Shown piece after piece: positions 31,698 to 41,075 of a stretch of 64,000 nucleotides of DNA. Each line of letters opens with the position of its first letter. The stretch's first letter is position 1. Under the pieces are notes generated by a model. It had not been told where the DNA came from. It searched no databases and saw only the letters and a list, made by a program, of their open reading frames with translations. The stretch is from Phenylobacterium conjunctum (GTDB lineage: Bacteria; Pseudomonadota; Alphaproteobacteria; Caulobacterales; Caulobacteraceae). The stretch covers positions 62,001-126,000 of the forward strand of contig NZ_JBHTLQ010000006.1 of NCBI RefSeq assembly GCF_042679085.1. The letters run 5' to 3'. A program made the translations under genes and the position numbers.

Positions 31698-33194
31698 ATG
31701 TTGATTAGCCGTCGCGGAGGCCTCCTGGCCGCGGTGTCGGGCGCCGCCGCCCTGGTCGCCGGTTCCGCCAGCGCCGAAACCCTGGCCGATGCGATTGCGC
31801 TGGCCTACCAGACCAATCCCACATTGCAGGCCCAGCGCGCGACTTTGCGGCAGCTGGACGAGAGCTGGGTTCAGGCCCGGGCGGGCTATCGCCCGACCCT
31901 GACCGCCACCGCGCAGGGCAACTACGAGCAGACCCGGATCAATGGTCGAACCACCCTTGCCGACACCAATGGTGACGGCGTCAAGGAGGTGGTCAGTAAC
32001 GCCATCACCGAGACCAACAGCGCCACCGGCGCCCTGACCTTCAGCCAGCCGATCTGGACCGGCGGCCGGGTCGGCGCGGCGGTGTCGGCGGCCGAGGCTG
32101 ACATCCTGGCCGGGCGCGAGAACCTGCGGCGCACCGAAGCCACGGTGCTGGGCACGGTGATCCAGGCCTATGTCGACGTCCGCCGCGACCAGGAAGCCCT
32201 GCATATCCGCGAAAACAACGTCGCGGTCCTGACCCGTCAGCTCGAGGAATCCAAGGCCCGCTTCGACGTGGGCGAGATCACCCGCACCGACGTGGCCCAG
32301 TCCGAAGCTCGTCTCGCCGCCGCTCAGGCCCAGCTCCAGTCCTCCCAGGCCCAGCTGGCCATCAGCCGTGCGGCCTACGCCGCCGTGGTCGGGCAGAACC
32401 CGGGTGACCTGGCGCCGGAGCCGTCCCTGGCTTCGCTGCTGCCCAACGACCCGGACGCCGCCTTTGACCTAGCGGAAAAGAACAATCCGCAGATCCGCGC
32501 CGCCGAGTACGCCGAACAGGCCAGCCGGGCGCGGCTGGCCTCGGCGCGGGCCGAACGGATGCCGACGGTCTCGGTTCAGGCCAAGATGGCCTGGGTCGGC
32601 GCTGGCGACCCCTTTGACACCGACCGCATGTACCGGGACGTGACCGGCGCCGCGGCGGTGACCGTGCCGCTGTTCAATGGCGGCCTGACTACCTCGCGCG
32701 TCCGCGCGGCCATCGAGCGCAACAACGCCGATCGACTGTCTGTTGAGTCGGCCAAGCGCAGCGTGCTGCAGAACCTGACCAACGCCTGGAGCACCCTGCT
32801 GTCCACGCGGGCCAACATCAGCTCCACCGACGTGCAGGTGAAGGCCGCCCGCATCGCCGCCGAGGGCACCCGCCAGGAGCAGCAGGTGGGCCTGCGCACC
32901 ACCATCGACGTCTTGAACGCCGAGCAGGAACTGCGCAGCGCTGAACTGTCGCAGGTGACCGCCCGCCACGACGAGTACATCGCCGCGGCCAACCTCCTGA
33001 GCCAGATGGGACGCCTGGAGGCGGCCTACCTGGTGCCCAACGCGCCGCGCTACGACCCGAAGGCCAATTTCGGCAAGTTGCGGATCACCTGGGGCTGGAC
33101 GCCCTGGGAGGAGCCGATCGCCATCGTCGACGGGGTCCTGACGCCCAAGACCAAGGAGCTGCCGCGCGAGCAGCCCCCCGCGGCGGCCAAATAG
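31698..33194 (+). CDS. tolC: TolC-family outer-membrane efflux/secretion protein
   Basis: 498 residues with a signal peptide (cleavage near GSASAET). Two internally similar halves of long helices and beta strands are typical of TolC: ETLADAIALAYQTNPTLQAQ at the mature start, FSQPIWTGGRVGAAV (about 114) and VTVPLFNGGLTTSRVRAAIE (about 321) are the paired hairpin motifs. It forms the outer-membrane channel for type I secretion (RsaF-like in Caulobacter) or RND efflux. The 122-base gap after the pcm-like gene leaves room for its own promoter. Confidence 0.9.
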   Translation: MLISRRGGLLAAVSGAAALVAGSASAETLADAIALAYQTNPTLQAQRATLRQLDESWVQARAGYRPTLTATAQGNYEQTRINGRTTLADTNGDGVKEVVSNAITETNSATGALTFSQPIWTGGRVGAAVSAAEADILAGRENLRRTEATVLGTVIQAYVDVRRDQEALHIRENNVAVLTRQLEESKARFDVGEITRTDVAQSEARLAAAQAQLQSSQAQLAISRAAYAAVVGQNPGDLAPEPSLASLLPNDPDAAFDLAEKNNPQIRAAEYAEQASRARLASARAERMPTVSVQAKMAWVGAGDPFDTDRMYRDVTGAAAVTVPLFNGGLTTSRVRAAIERNNADRLSVESAKRSVLQNLTNAWSTLLSTRANISSTDVQVKAARIAAEGTRQEQQVGLRTTIDVLNAEQELRSAELSQVTARHDEYIAAANLLSQMGRLEAAYLVPNAPRYDPKANFGKLRITWGWTPWEEPIAIVDGVLTPKTKELPREQPPAAAK

Positions 33195-33339
33195 GGCGCG
33201 TACAACCCCCAGCAGGCGCCTCTAGTCGCCCGCGACACGAATCCGCCCTTGCTTAGCTGGGCGGAAATTGCAGGATCACGGTTCGGCGCTTACCCTTGCG
33301 CCGAGGGATTCTTTCATTCGCACGAGCGCCGGTTCGCCC

Positions 33340-33855
33340 ATGTCCGACCAGTCTTCACAAGAACCGACAATGGAGGAAATCCTCGCCTCCATCCGACGCA
33401 TCATCTCCGAAGATGATGCGCCCGCGTCGGAGGAAGCCGCGCCCGAGCCGGAGGCCGAACCGGAACCCGAGCCGGCGTTCGAGCTTCCGCCGCTGGAAGA
33501 GGACGAGGACGACGGCGTCTTGGAGCTGACCGAGAAGGTCGACAGCGTCGGCGATCTCGATGTCTACGCCGCCACCACCAGCGAGCCTGAGGAAGAAGAA
33601 AGCTTCGACCTGCCGCCGCTGGACGATGGTCCGGGCGAAGGCCTGGTGAGCGACCCGACCGCCGCCGCCGCGGCCGCCGCCTTCGGCGCCCTGTCCAAGA
33701 ACATCCTGATGCCGCCCGAGGGCCGCACCCTCGAGGATGTGGTCAAGACCCTGCTGCGCCCGCTCCTGAAGCAGTGGCTGGACGACAACCTGCCCAGCAT
33801 CGTCGAAGCCGCCGTACAGGCCGAGGTAGAACGCATCGCCCGGGGCCGCCGCTAA
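33340..33855 (+). CDS. popZ: PopZ polar organising protein
   Basis: 171 residues from ATG 33340; an upstream in-frame start adds 24 unrelated residues. The N-terminus MSDQSSQEPTMEEILASIRR is nearly that of Caulobacter PopZ. A Pro/Glu-rich acidic linker (about 25-110) follows, then the C-terminal assembly domain with RTLEDVVKTLLRPLLKQWLD (about 129-148) and NLPSIVEAAVQAEVERI. PopZ forms the polar matrix that tethers ParB-parS and recruits cell-cycle factors. A hairpin (33284-33289 with 33298-33303) lies in its leader. Followed directly by valS, as in Caulobacter. Confidence 0.95.
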   Translation: MSDQSSQEPTMEEILASIRRIISEDDAPASEEAAPEPEAEPEPEPAFELPPLEEDEDDGVLELTEKVDSVGDLDVYAATTSEPEEEESFDLPPLDDGPGEGLVSDPTAAAAAAAFGALSKNILMPPEGRTLEDVVKTLLRPLLKQWLDDNLPSIVEAAVQAEVERIARGRR

Positions 33856-33897
33856 GCCGGTTGGCCCCGCTCAATCGGGGCCGCCCAGCCAGCAAAC

Positions 33898-33925
33898 TTG
33901 ACGTGGGCGGCGCCTCTGTTAAGCG
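33898..33925 (+). promoter_or_regulatory. Possible promoter of valS
   Basis: TTGACG at 33898-33903 matches the Caulobacter housekeeping -35 element, and a weak GTTAAGC lies at about the right distance downstream. The valS ATG follows at 33940. Matches by eye only. Confidence 0.3.
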
Positions 33926-33939
33926 CCGCTCACATCATC

Positions 33940-36603
33940 ATGCTTGAAAAAACCTTCGATCCGAAAACCGCCGAGCCCCGGCTCTACGCCGCCTGGGAAG
34001 CCTCGGGCGCCTTTGCACCGACGAATGACCCGGCCGCCGAGCCGTTCGCCATCGTCATCCCGCCGCCGAACGTCACGGGTTCGCTGCACATCGGGCATGC
34101 GCTGAACAACACCCTGCAGGATGTGCTGATCCGCTTCGAGCGGATGCGCGGCAAGGCGGCCCTGTGGCTGCCGGGCACCGACCACGCCGGCATCGCCACC
34201 CAGATGGTGGTCGAGCGTCAGCTGGCCGCCGCGGGCAACGCCAGCCGCCGGGACATGGGCCGGGACGACTTCGTCGCCAAGGTCTGGGAATGGAAGGCCG
34301 AGAGCGGCGGCACCATCATCAACCAGCTGCGTCGCCTGGGCGCCTCGTGCGACTGGAGCCGCGAACGCTTCACCCTGGACGAGGGCCTGTCGGCCGCCGT
34401 CCGCAAGGTGTTCGTCAAGCTGCACAAGGACGGCCTGATCTACCGCGACAAGCGGCTGGTGAACTGGGACCCGCAGTTCCAGACCGCCATCTCCGACCTT
34501 GAGGTCGAGCAGAAGGAGGTCGACGGCCACTATTGGCACTTCGCCTATCCGCTGGAGGATGGCTCTGGCGAGATCGTCGTCGCCACCACCCGGCCCGAGA
34601 CCATGCTGGGCGACACCGCCGTCGCCGTGCATCCGGATGACGAGCGCTACAAGCACCTGATCGGCAAGTGCGTCCGCCTGCCCATCGTCAACCGCCCAGT
34701 GCCAATCATCGCCGACGAGTACGCTGATCCCGAAAAGGGCTCGGGCGCGGTGAAGATCACCCCGGCCCACGACTTCAACGACTTCCAGGTGGGCAAGCGG
34801 CACAACCTGCCGCAGATCAACATCCTGGACGACTTCGCGCGCATCAACGCCAACGGGCCGCGGGACTATCAGGGCCTGGACCGCTTCGCCGCCCGTAAGA
34901 AGGTCATCGAGACCTTCGAGGAACTGGGCCTGCTGCGCGGCATCGAGAAGACCCGTCATATGGTCCCGCACGGCGACCGGTCCGGTGTCGTGGTCGAGCC
35001 TTACCTGACCGACCAGTGGTACGTGGACGCCAAGGTCCTGGCCCAGCCGGCGATCAAGGCGGTGGAAGAGGGCAAGACCGTCTTCGAGCCCCGCCACTGG
35101 GAGAAGACCTACTTCGAGTGGATGCGGAACATCGAGCCCTGGTGCATCTCGCGCCAGCTCTGGTGGGGTCACCGGATCCCGGCCTGGTATGGCCCGGACG
35201 GCCATGTCTTCGTCGACGAGACCGAGGACGCCGCCAAGGCCAAGGCCCGCGAGCACTATGGCCGCGACGAGCCCCTGCGCCAGGACGAGGACGTGCTCGA
35301 CACCTGGTTCTCCTCTGGCCTGTGGGCGTTCTCGACCCTGGGCTGGCCGGAGAGCACAGAGGACCTGCGCCGGTTCTATCCGACCAACACCCTGGTCACC
35401 GGCTTTGACATCATCTTCTTCTGGGTCGCCCGGATGATGATGCTGGGCATCCACTTCATGGATGACGTGCCCTTCCACCGCGTCTTCATCAACGCCCTGG
35501 TCCGCGACGCCGAGGGCAAGAAGATGTCGAAGTCCAAGGGCAACGTCATGGACCCCCTGGAGCTGGTGGACGACTACGGGGCCGACGCCCTCCGCTTCAC
35601 CCTGACCGCCATGTCCGGCCAGGCCCGCGACATCAAGCTGTCGCGGGAGCGGATCGAGGGCTACCGCAACTTTGGCACCAAGCTGTGGAACGCCACGCGC
35701 TTCTGCCAGATGAACGGCTGCGCCCGGGCCGAGGGCTTCGACCCGGCCCAGGTGAAGGGCGTGCTGAACCGCTGGATCATCGGCGAGACCGCCAAGACGG
35801 TGGAAGCCGTCACCGCGGCGCTGGACACCTGCGGCTTCGACGGGACGGCCAACGCCCTCTACCGCTTCATCTGGAACACCTTCTGCGACTGGTACGTCGA
35901 GCTGGCCAAGCCGCTGCTGAACGGCGCGGACGAGGCGGCCAAGGCCGAGACCCAGGCCACCGCCGCCTGGGTGCTGGACGTGATCCTGAAGCTGCTGCAC
36001 CCGGTCATGCCGTTCCTCACCGAGGAGCTGTGGGAGAAGACCGCGGACCTGGGCGCTGGCCGCAGCGAGCCCATGCTGATCTCCGCCCGCTGGCCGGACC
36101 TGTCCGCCGCCCTGGTGGATCCCAAGGCCGAGGCTGAGATCGGTCTCGTGGTCGCCGCCGTCAGCGAGGGCCGTTCGGTCCGCGCCGAGCTGAACGTGCC
36201 CCCGGGCGCGCGGCCGGCCCTGCTGGTGCTGGAGGCCACGGCCGAGCAACGCGCGGCTTTCGAGGCCAATGCGCCGGTGATCGGCCAGACCCTGCGTGTC
36301 TCCGAGGTCCGCTTCGAGACGACCGCGCCGGAAGGGGCCATTCCCTTCGTGGTCGAGGGCGCGACCTTGGCCCTGCCGGTGGCCGAGTTCATCGATCTGG
36401 CGGCCGAGAAGGCGCGGCTCGCCAAGGAGATCGCCAAGCTCGACAGCGACGTGGCCCACGTCATGAAGAAGCTCGGCAATCCCGACTTCCTGGCCCGCGC
36501 CAAGGAAGAGGTGATCGAGGAAAACCGCGAGCGCCTGGCCGAGGCCGAGGCCGCCAAGGCCAAGCTGGCGGCCTCGCTGGCCCGCCTGGGCGCCGTCGGC
36601 TGA
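33940..36603 (+). CDS. valS: Valyl-tRNA synthetase
   Basis: 887-residue class I synthetase that charges tRNA-Val and edits threonine. Start ATG 33940 (MLEKTFDPKTAEPRLYAAW). The HIGH-type motif PPPNVTGSLHIGHALNN is at about 38-54, the editing domain follows (TTRPETMLGDTAVAVHPDD, about 211), KMSKS is in KKMSKSKGNVMDP (about 527), and the C-terminal coiled coil (LAAEKARLAKEIAKLDSD) is that of bacterial ValRS. Transcript ends at the hairpin 36610-36632. Confidence 0.96.
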   Translation: MLEKTFDPKTAEPRLYAAWEASGAFAPTNDPAAEPFAIVIPPPNVTGSLHIGHALNNTLQDVLIRFERMRGKAALWLPGTDHAGIATQMVVERQLAAAGNASRRDMGRDDFVAKVWEWKAESGGTIINQLRRLGASCDWSRERFTLDEGLSAAVRKVFVKLHKDGLIYRDKRLVNWDPQFQTAISDLEVEQKEVDGHYWHFAYPLEDGSGEIVVATTRPETMLGDTAVAVHPDDERYKHLIGKCVRLPIVNRPVPIIADEYADPEKGSGAVKITPAHDFNDFQVGKRHNLPQINILDDFARINANGPRDYQGLDRFAARKKVIETFEELGLLRGIEKTRHMVPHGDRSGVVVEPYLTDQWYVDAKVLAQPAIKAVEEGKTVFEPRHWEKTYFEWMRNIEPWCISRQLWWGHRIPAWYGPDGHVFVDETEDAAKAKAREHYGRDEPLRQDEDVLDTWFSSGLWAFSTLGWPESTEDLRRFYPTNTLVTGFDIIFFWVARMMMLGIHFMDDVPFHRVFINALVRDAEGKKMSKSKGNVMDPLELVDDYGADALRFTLTAMSGQARDIKLSRERIEGYRNFGTKLWNATRFCQMNGCARAEGFDPAQVKGVLNRWIIGETAKTVEAVTAALDTCGFDGTANALYRFIWNTFCDWYVELAKPLLNGADEAAKAETQATAAWVLDVILKLLHPVMPFLTEELWEKTADLGAGRSEPMLISARWPDLSAALVDPKAEAEIGLVVAAVSEGRSVRAELNVPPGARPALLVLEATAEQRAAFEANAPVIGQTLRVSEVRFETTAPEGAIPFVVEGATLALPVAEFIDLAAEKARLAKEIAKLDSDVAHVMKKLGNPDFLARAKEEVIEENRERLAEAEAAKAKLAASLARLGAVG

Positions 36604-36609
36604 TCCGGA

Positions 36610-36632
36610 CGGCCCGCTCATACGGCGGGCCG
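36610..36632 (+). terminator. Terminator after valS
   Basis: CGGCCCGC (36610-36617), loop, GCGGGCCG (36625-36632), then ATTTGGGTT. Perfect eight-pair stem starting seven bases after the valS stop; T-run weak. Confidence 0.6.
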
Positions 36633-36707
36633 ATTTGGGTTATCGCGACCTCGACAGTCCTTCCCGGAACCCGATAGCCCTTATCGGGTCTCAGGGGAGG
36701 GACGCAC

Positions 36708-38477
36708 ATGATCCGGGCGATGACCCGAGCCGGACGCATCGCGGCGATCGCCGTGAGCGCCCTGGCCCTGCTGCCTGTGGCCGCCCAGGCGGCCCGCGGC
36801 GCCGACACCATCTATCGCGATGCGACGGTCCTGACCGTCGATGACCAAAAGCCGCGCGCCCAGGCGGTGGCGATCCGCGACGGCCTGATCGTCGGCGTCG
36901 GCTCCGACCGCGAGATCCTGGCGCGCTGGGGGCAGGGCGCCCGCATCGTCGACCTGAAGGGCAAGACCCTGGTCCCCGGCTTCGTCGATGGTCACAGCCA
37001 CATTGGCGACCTGGTCTCCCTGTGGCGGCTGCCGGACCTGTCGCCGCCGCCGGTGGGGGCAACCCGCACCATCGCCGATGTGCAGCGGATCCTGGGCGCA
37101 GCCTTGACCAAGGCCGCGCCGGCGCCGGGCAAGGTTCTGCTGGGCGTCGGCTATGACGACTCTCTGCTGGCCGAGCGTCGCCATCCCTCGAAGGCTGATC
37201 TCGACGCCGTATCAACCAGCCAGCCGATCTGCATCATGCATGTCTCGGGTCACATGGCCCGCTGCAACAGCGCCGCCCTGGCCCTGATCGGGGTGACCCG
37301 CGACACGCCGGATCCGGTCGGCGGCCATCTGGGCCGCGACGCCCAAGGCGAGCCCGATGGGGTGATTGAGGAGAATGCGCTCGCTTTCGTGATGAAGGCC
37401 GCGCCCATCCCGACCTATGCCCAGGCCGTCCAGGACTTCGCCGAGATCCAGACCTACTACGCCGCCCAGGGCTATACGACCGCCCAGGACGGGGCGACCT
37501 CCAACGCCGTGACCTTCCAGCTGCTGCAGGACGGCCAGCGGGACAACAGCCTCATCCTCGACATCATCGCCTATCCGCGCTGGGACGTGATCGACGCCGC
37601 GGTCGCCAAGCGGGGCCTGCAGATCGGGGCGCCGTTCAAGAACCACCTGAAGTTCGCTGGCGTGAAGGTGATCGGCGACGGCTCGCCCCAGGGCAAGACG
37701 GCCTGGCTGAAGGAACCCTATGTCCACCCGCCGCACGGCGCGCCCCTGGACTATCGCGGCTTTCCCAATGTGCCGCCGGCCGACCTCGCCAAGCTCTATG
37801 ACACCTATCTGGGACGCGGCTGGCAGGTGCAGACCCACTGCAACGGCGACGCCTGTATCGACAGCGTGATCGACGCCCTGGGCAAGGCCGAGGCGGCCCA
37901 TCCCGGCGCAAAGGACACCCGCCCGGTGGTCATCCACTCGCAGGTGACGCGGGCCGACCAGCTTCAGGCCTATGCAAAGCTGGGCGTCTTTCCGAGCTTC
38001 TTCGCCGAGCACACCTACTACTGGGGCGACTGGCACCGGACCGAGACCTTGGGACCGGATCGGGCGGCCTTCATCAGCCCCACGGCCCAGGCCCTGAAGG
38101 ACGGCGTCCGCTTCAGCCTGCATTCCGACGCCCCTGTCGTGCCGCCGGTGGCCATGCACGTGATGTGGAGCGCGGTGAACCGGGTGACCCGCAGCGGCTA
38201 TCCGCTGGGGCCCGACCAGCGCCTGACGCCGATGGAGGCCTTGCGGGCGATCACCCTGTGGCCCGCCTGGCAGCAGCACGAGGAGACGACCCGCGGCTCG
38301 ATCACGGTCGGCAAGCAGGCCGACCTAGTGGTGCTGGAGGCCAACCCCCTGACCGTCGAGCCGATGTCGATCCGCAACATCAAGGTGCTGCTGACGGTGA
38401 AGTCCGGGCGTGAGATCTTCCGCCTGGGCGAGACGCCTGTCGCGCGCCGGCCCTTCGCCGGAGAGCCGGTGTCCTAA
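36708..38477 (+). CDS. Exported YtcJ-like amidohydrolase
   Basis: 589 residues with a signal peptide (cleavage near AAQAARG). The metal-binding start of the amidohydrolase barrel, GKTLVPGFVDGHSHIGD (about 85-101), and HSDAPVVPPVAMHVMWSAV (about 472) are typical of the YtcJ/amidohydrolase-3 group. Substrates are unknown in most members. The gene lies at the head of a + strand run with a GDPD-like gene 13 bases downstream. Confidence 0.8.
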   Translation: MIRAMTRAGRIAAIAVSALALLPVAAQAARGADTIYRDATVLTVDDQKPRAQAVAIRDGLIVGVGSDREILARWGQGARIVDLKGKTLVPGFVDGHSHIGDLVSLWRLPDLSPPPVGATRTIADVQRILGAALTKAAPAPGKVLLGVGYDDSLLAERRHPSKADLDAVSTSQPICIMHVSGHMARCNSAALALIGVTRDTPDPVGGHLGRDAQGEPDGVIEENALAFVMKAAPIPTYAQAVQDFAEIQTYYAAQGYTTAQDGATSNAVTFQLLQDGQRDNSLILDIIAYPRWDVIDAAVAKRGLQIGAPFKNHLKFAGVKVIGDGSPQGKTAWLKEPYVHPPHGAPLDYRGFPNVPPADLAKLYDTYLGRGWQVQTHCNGDACIDSVIDALGKAEAAHPGAKDTRPVVIHSQVTRADQLQAYAKLGVFPSFFAEHTYYWGDWHRTETLGPDRAAFISPTAQALKDGVRFSLHSDAPVVPPVAMHVMWSAVNRVTRSGYPLGPDQRLTPMEALRAITLWPAWQQHEETTRGSITVGKQADLVVLEANPLTVEPMSIRNIKVLLTVKSGREIFRLGETPVARRPFAGEPVS

Positions 38478-38490
38478 GGGGGAGTTTGGA

Positions 38491-39366
38491 ATGCCGGAGC
38501 CGATGATCATCGCAGGCGCCTGCGGCTACGGGCTTTGGCCGACCAATTCCCTGGAAGGGGCGCGGGGTTGTCTGGAGGCGCCGGTCGCCGGGATCGAGAT
38601 CGACGTCCACCTGACCGCGGATGGCCATGTGGTCGCCCACCATGACTACCGGATCGCCGCCGCGGCCTCGCGGCTGAACGGCGCGTTCCTGGAGACGCCG
38701 GGGCCGCTGCTCAGGGACGCGACCCTGGCCGAGCTGCGCGCCTATGACCTGGGGCGTCTCAAGCCCGACAGCCGGGAGCTGAGACGCTATCCGCACAAGC
38801 AGGGTCTGGACGGGGTGGTGATGCCGACCCTGCCGGAGCTGCTGGACCTGTTGGCGCAGGCGCCTGGGCCGAAGCGCTGGATCTTCGTGGAGATCAAGAC
38901 CGATCCCGCCGGCTACGCCGAATCCGCCGATCCCCGCGCTCTGACCGACGCCGTGCTGCGCGACCTGGACAGGGCAGGGTGGGCGGACCGGACCAAGATC
39001 ATTGCCTTCGACTGGTCGATCCTGCGCGACCTGAAGGCCCGCCGCCCGGAGATCCTCACCGCCCACCTGACCGTGCCTGACGCGATGAAGCCGCAGGTGA
39101 GGCTGAACGCTGATGGGGCATCGCCCTGGACCGATGGCTGTGACCCCAAGGACTTCGGTGGCTCGGAGGCCGCCGCCATCGCCGCCCATGGCGGGCGGGA
39201 GTGGTCGCCGCACATCTCCGACGTGACGCTGGAGCGGGTGGCCGACGCCAAGGCCCACGGGCTGGCGGTCGGGGTCTGGGGTGTGTCCAAGCCCGAGGAC
39301 TTCGCGGTCATGACCGCCATGGGCGCCGATGTGTTGACGGTCTCCGGCCCAGCCTGGAGCGCCTGA
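38491..39366 (+). CDS. Glycerophosphodiester phosphodiesterase-like protein, HR motif replaced
   Basis: 291 residues, ATG 38491 with GGGGGAG upstream. The TIM-barrel GDPD pattern is recognisable: EIDVHLTADGHVVAHHDYRI (about 33-52) supplies ExD and HD, and WIFVEIKTDPAGYAE is the later Glu/Lys strand. The first motif, usually HRGxxxxxPENT, reads AGACGYGLWPTNSLEG (about 8-23), lacking the catalytic His-Arg. It may be inactive or have a changed reaction. Located 13 bases after the amidohydrolase gene. Confidence 0.7.
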   Translation: MPEPMIIAGACGYGLWPTNSLEGARGCLEAPVAGIEIDVHLTADGHVVAHHDYRIAAAASRLNGAFLETPGPLLRDATLAELRAYDLGRLKPDSRELRRYPHKQGLDGVVMPTLPELLDLLAQAPGPKRWIFVEIKTDPAGYAESADPRALTDAVLRDLDRAGWADRTKIIAFDWSILRDLKARRPEILTAHLTVPDAMKPQVRLNADGASPWTDGCDPKDFGGSEAAAIAAHGGREWSPHISDVTLERVADAKAHGLAVGVWGVSKPEDFAVMTAMGADVLTVSGPAWSA

Positions 39367-39476
39367 GCGCGGCAGGACCTGCCTCAGCCCTCGGCGCAGC
39401 GCGAATATCTAGGTCCCCATGGCTTGCGGCGCAGCAGGTTTTCGCCATTCTGCGCCGCAATTGGGGGGACAGAACC

Positions 39477-40967
39477 ATGCGGACCATCCTGCGCGCGATC
39501 CTGGCGGCGAGCCTTCTGACGGTTGGGCTGGCGCCCGCGGCCCTGGCGGATGAGCCGAAGGCCGCAGAGGCCAAGATCGACCTCCCGGCCTTCCCCACCG
39601 ACGCCTCGGTCAAGCAGGTGACCCATGTGGCCGGCAAGGCCCTGAACTACACCGCCACCGTCGGCTCGCTGCCGGTGCGCGACGAGAAGGGCAAGAAGAT
39701 CGCCGAGGTGGTCTTCACCGCCTATGTCCTGGACGGCCCCCGTGATCCCAAGCGCCCGGTGACCTTCGCCTTCAACGGCGGCCCCGGCGCGGCCTCGGTC
39801 TATCTGAACCTGGGCGCCATCGGTCCCAAGCGCGTGCAGTTCGGCGCTCAGGGCGACGCCCCCTCCGACCCCGCCGTGCTGGTGGACAATCCCGGCACCT
39901 GGCTCGACTTCACCGACATGGTGTTCATCGACCCCGTGGGCACCGGCTTCTCGCGCTCGCTGGTCGACATGGAGGAGACCAAGAAGCGGTTCTTCGGCAT
40001 CGACGCCGACATCAATTACCTGTCGCGCATCGTCTATGACTGGCTGCTCAAGAACGGCCGCATGGCCTCGCCCAAGTATGTGAGCGGCGAGAGCTATGGC
40101 GGCTATCGCGGCCCGCGCATCACCTACACCCTGCAGACCAAGCTGGGCGTCGGCGTCAACGGCATGATCCTGGTCTCGCCCTATCTGGAGCCGCCGCTAG
40201 ACCTGTCGCCGGACCTGTCGCCCATGGCCTGGGTGTCGACCCTGCCGTCCATGGCGGCGTCCAACTATGAGCGGCAGGGCAAGGCGCTGTCGCCGGCCCT
40301 GATGGCCGAGGTCGAGGCCTATGCCCGCGGGGAGTACGTCACCGACCTCTTGAAGGGCCGCCGGGACCCGGCCGCCGTGGCGCGCCTGGTCGATAAGGTG
40401 ACCGCCTATACCGGCCTGGACCGCAACTTCGTGCAGCTGTCCGGCGGGCGGATCGACAGCCGCGCCTACCTGCGTGAGCTCTACCGCAAGGAGGGCAAGA
40501 TCGGCTCCTGGTACGACAGCAATGTCACCCAGGACGATCCCTTCCCGTGGTCGGCCTATGGCCGCCGGGGCGACCCCATCCTGGATGCGATCATTGCACC
40601 GACCACCAGCGCCATCGTCGACTTCACCACCCGCGTGGTCGGGTGGAAGGTGGAGGGGCGCTATAACGCCCTGTCCGAAGAGGTGGGCCGCAACTGGGAG
40701 AAGGGCGTCGAGCTGACCAGCGCCTCGGAAGACCTGCGCCAGGCCGTCGCCGCCGACCCGAAGATGAAGGTGCTGATCGTCCACGGCTATGACGACCTCA
40801 GCTGCCCCTACTTCATCTCCCGGCTGGTGATCGACCAGATGGCGATGAGCGGCGATCCGAATCGTGTGCGGCTGGCCCTCTATCCGGGCGGCCACATGTT
40901 CTACAGCCGGCCGGACAGCCAGACCGCCTTCCGGCAGGACGTGAAGGGCCTGTTCGGAGCGCCCTAG
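39477..40967 (+). CDS. Exported S10 serine carboxypeptidase
   Basis: 496 residues from ATG 39477 with a clear signal peptide (cleavage near PAALADE). The oxyanion segment FAFNGGPGAASVYL (about 97) and nucleophile region YVSGESYGGYRGPRITY (about 201) place it in family S10, with Asp in LIVHGYDDLSCPY (about 432) and His in YPGGHMFYS (about 464). It trims C-terminal residues from peptides in the periplasm. Bacterial members are common in Caulobacterales and sphingomonads. Confidence 0.88.
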   Translation: MRTILRAILAASLLTVGLAPAALADEPKAAEAKIDLPAFPTDASVKQVTHVAGKALNYTATVGSLPVRDEKGKKIAEVVFTAYVLDGPRDPKRPVTFAFNGGPGAASVYLNLGAIGPKRVQFGAQGDAPSDPAVLVDNPGTWLDFTDMVFIDPVGTGFSRSLVDMEETKKRFFGIDADINYLSRIVYDWLLKNGRMASPKYVSGESYGGYRGPRITYTLQTKLGVGVNGMILVSPYLEPPLDLSPDLSPMAWVSTLPSMAASNYERQGKALSPALMAEVEAYARGEYVTDLLKGRRDPAAVARLVDKVTAYTGLDRNFVQLSGGRIDSRAYLRELYRKEGKIGSWYDSNVTQDDPFPWSAYGRRGDPILDAIIAPTTSAIVDFTTRVVGWKVEGRYNALSEEVGRNWEKGVELTSASEDLRQAVAADPKMKVLIVHGYDDLSCPYFISRLVIDQMAMSGDPNRVRLALYPGGHMFYSRPDSQTAFRQDVKGLFGAP

Positions 40968-40986
40968 GGCCGTCGAACGCGGGTCT

Positions 40987-41000
40987 CAAACGTCCGTTTG
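40987..41000. promoter_or_regulatory. Small palindrome upstream of the acyl-CoA ligase
   Basis: CAAACG-TC-CGTTTG, a perfect six-base inverted repeat, 76 bases before the ligase start at 41076. TetR-family regulators of fatty acid genes use operators of this size. No regulator gene is adjacent. Confidence 0.35.
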
Positions 41001-41075
41001 CGTCCGGGCCTAGGTTATGCTTGTTCACCTATATGACGCGGGGTCAGAACCGCGCGCCCATTAGGAGAACGCCCC

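Noticed and set aside
33919..36621. A 900-codon minus-strand frame opposite valS, and an 800-codon one at 41145-43547
   Set aside because: Same GC artefact; both are opposite clear enzymes and show only low-complexity His/Gly/Arg-rich sequence.
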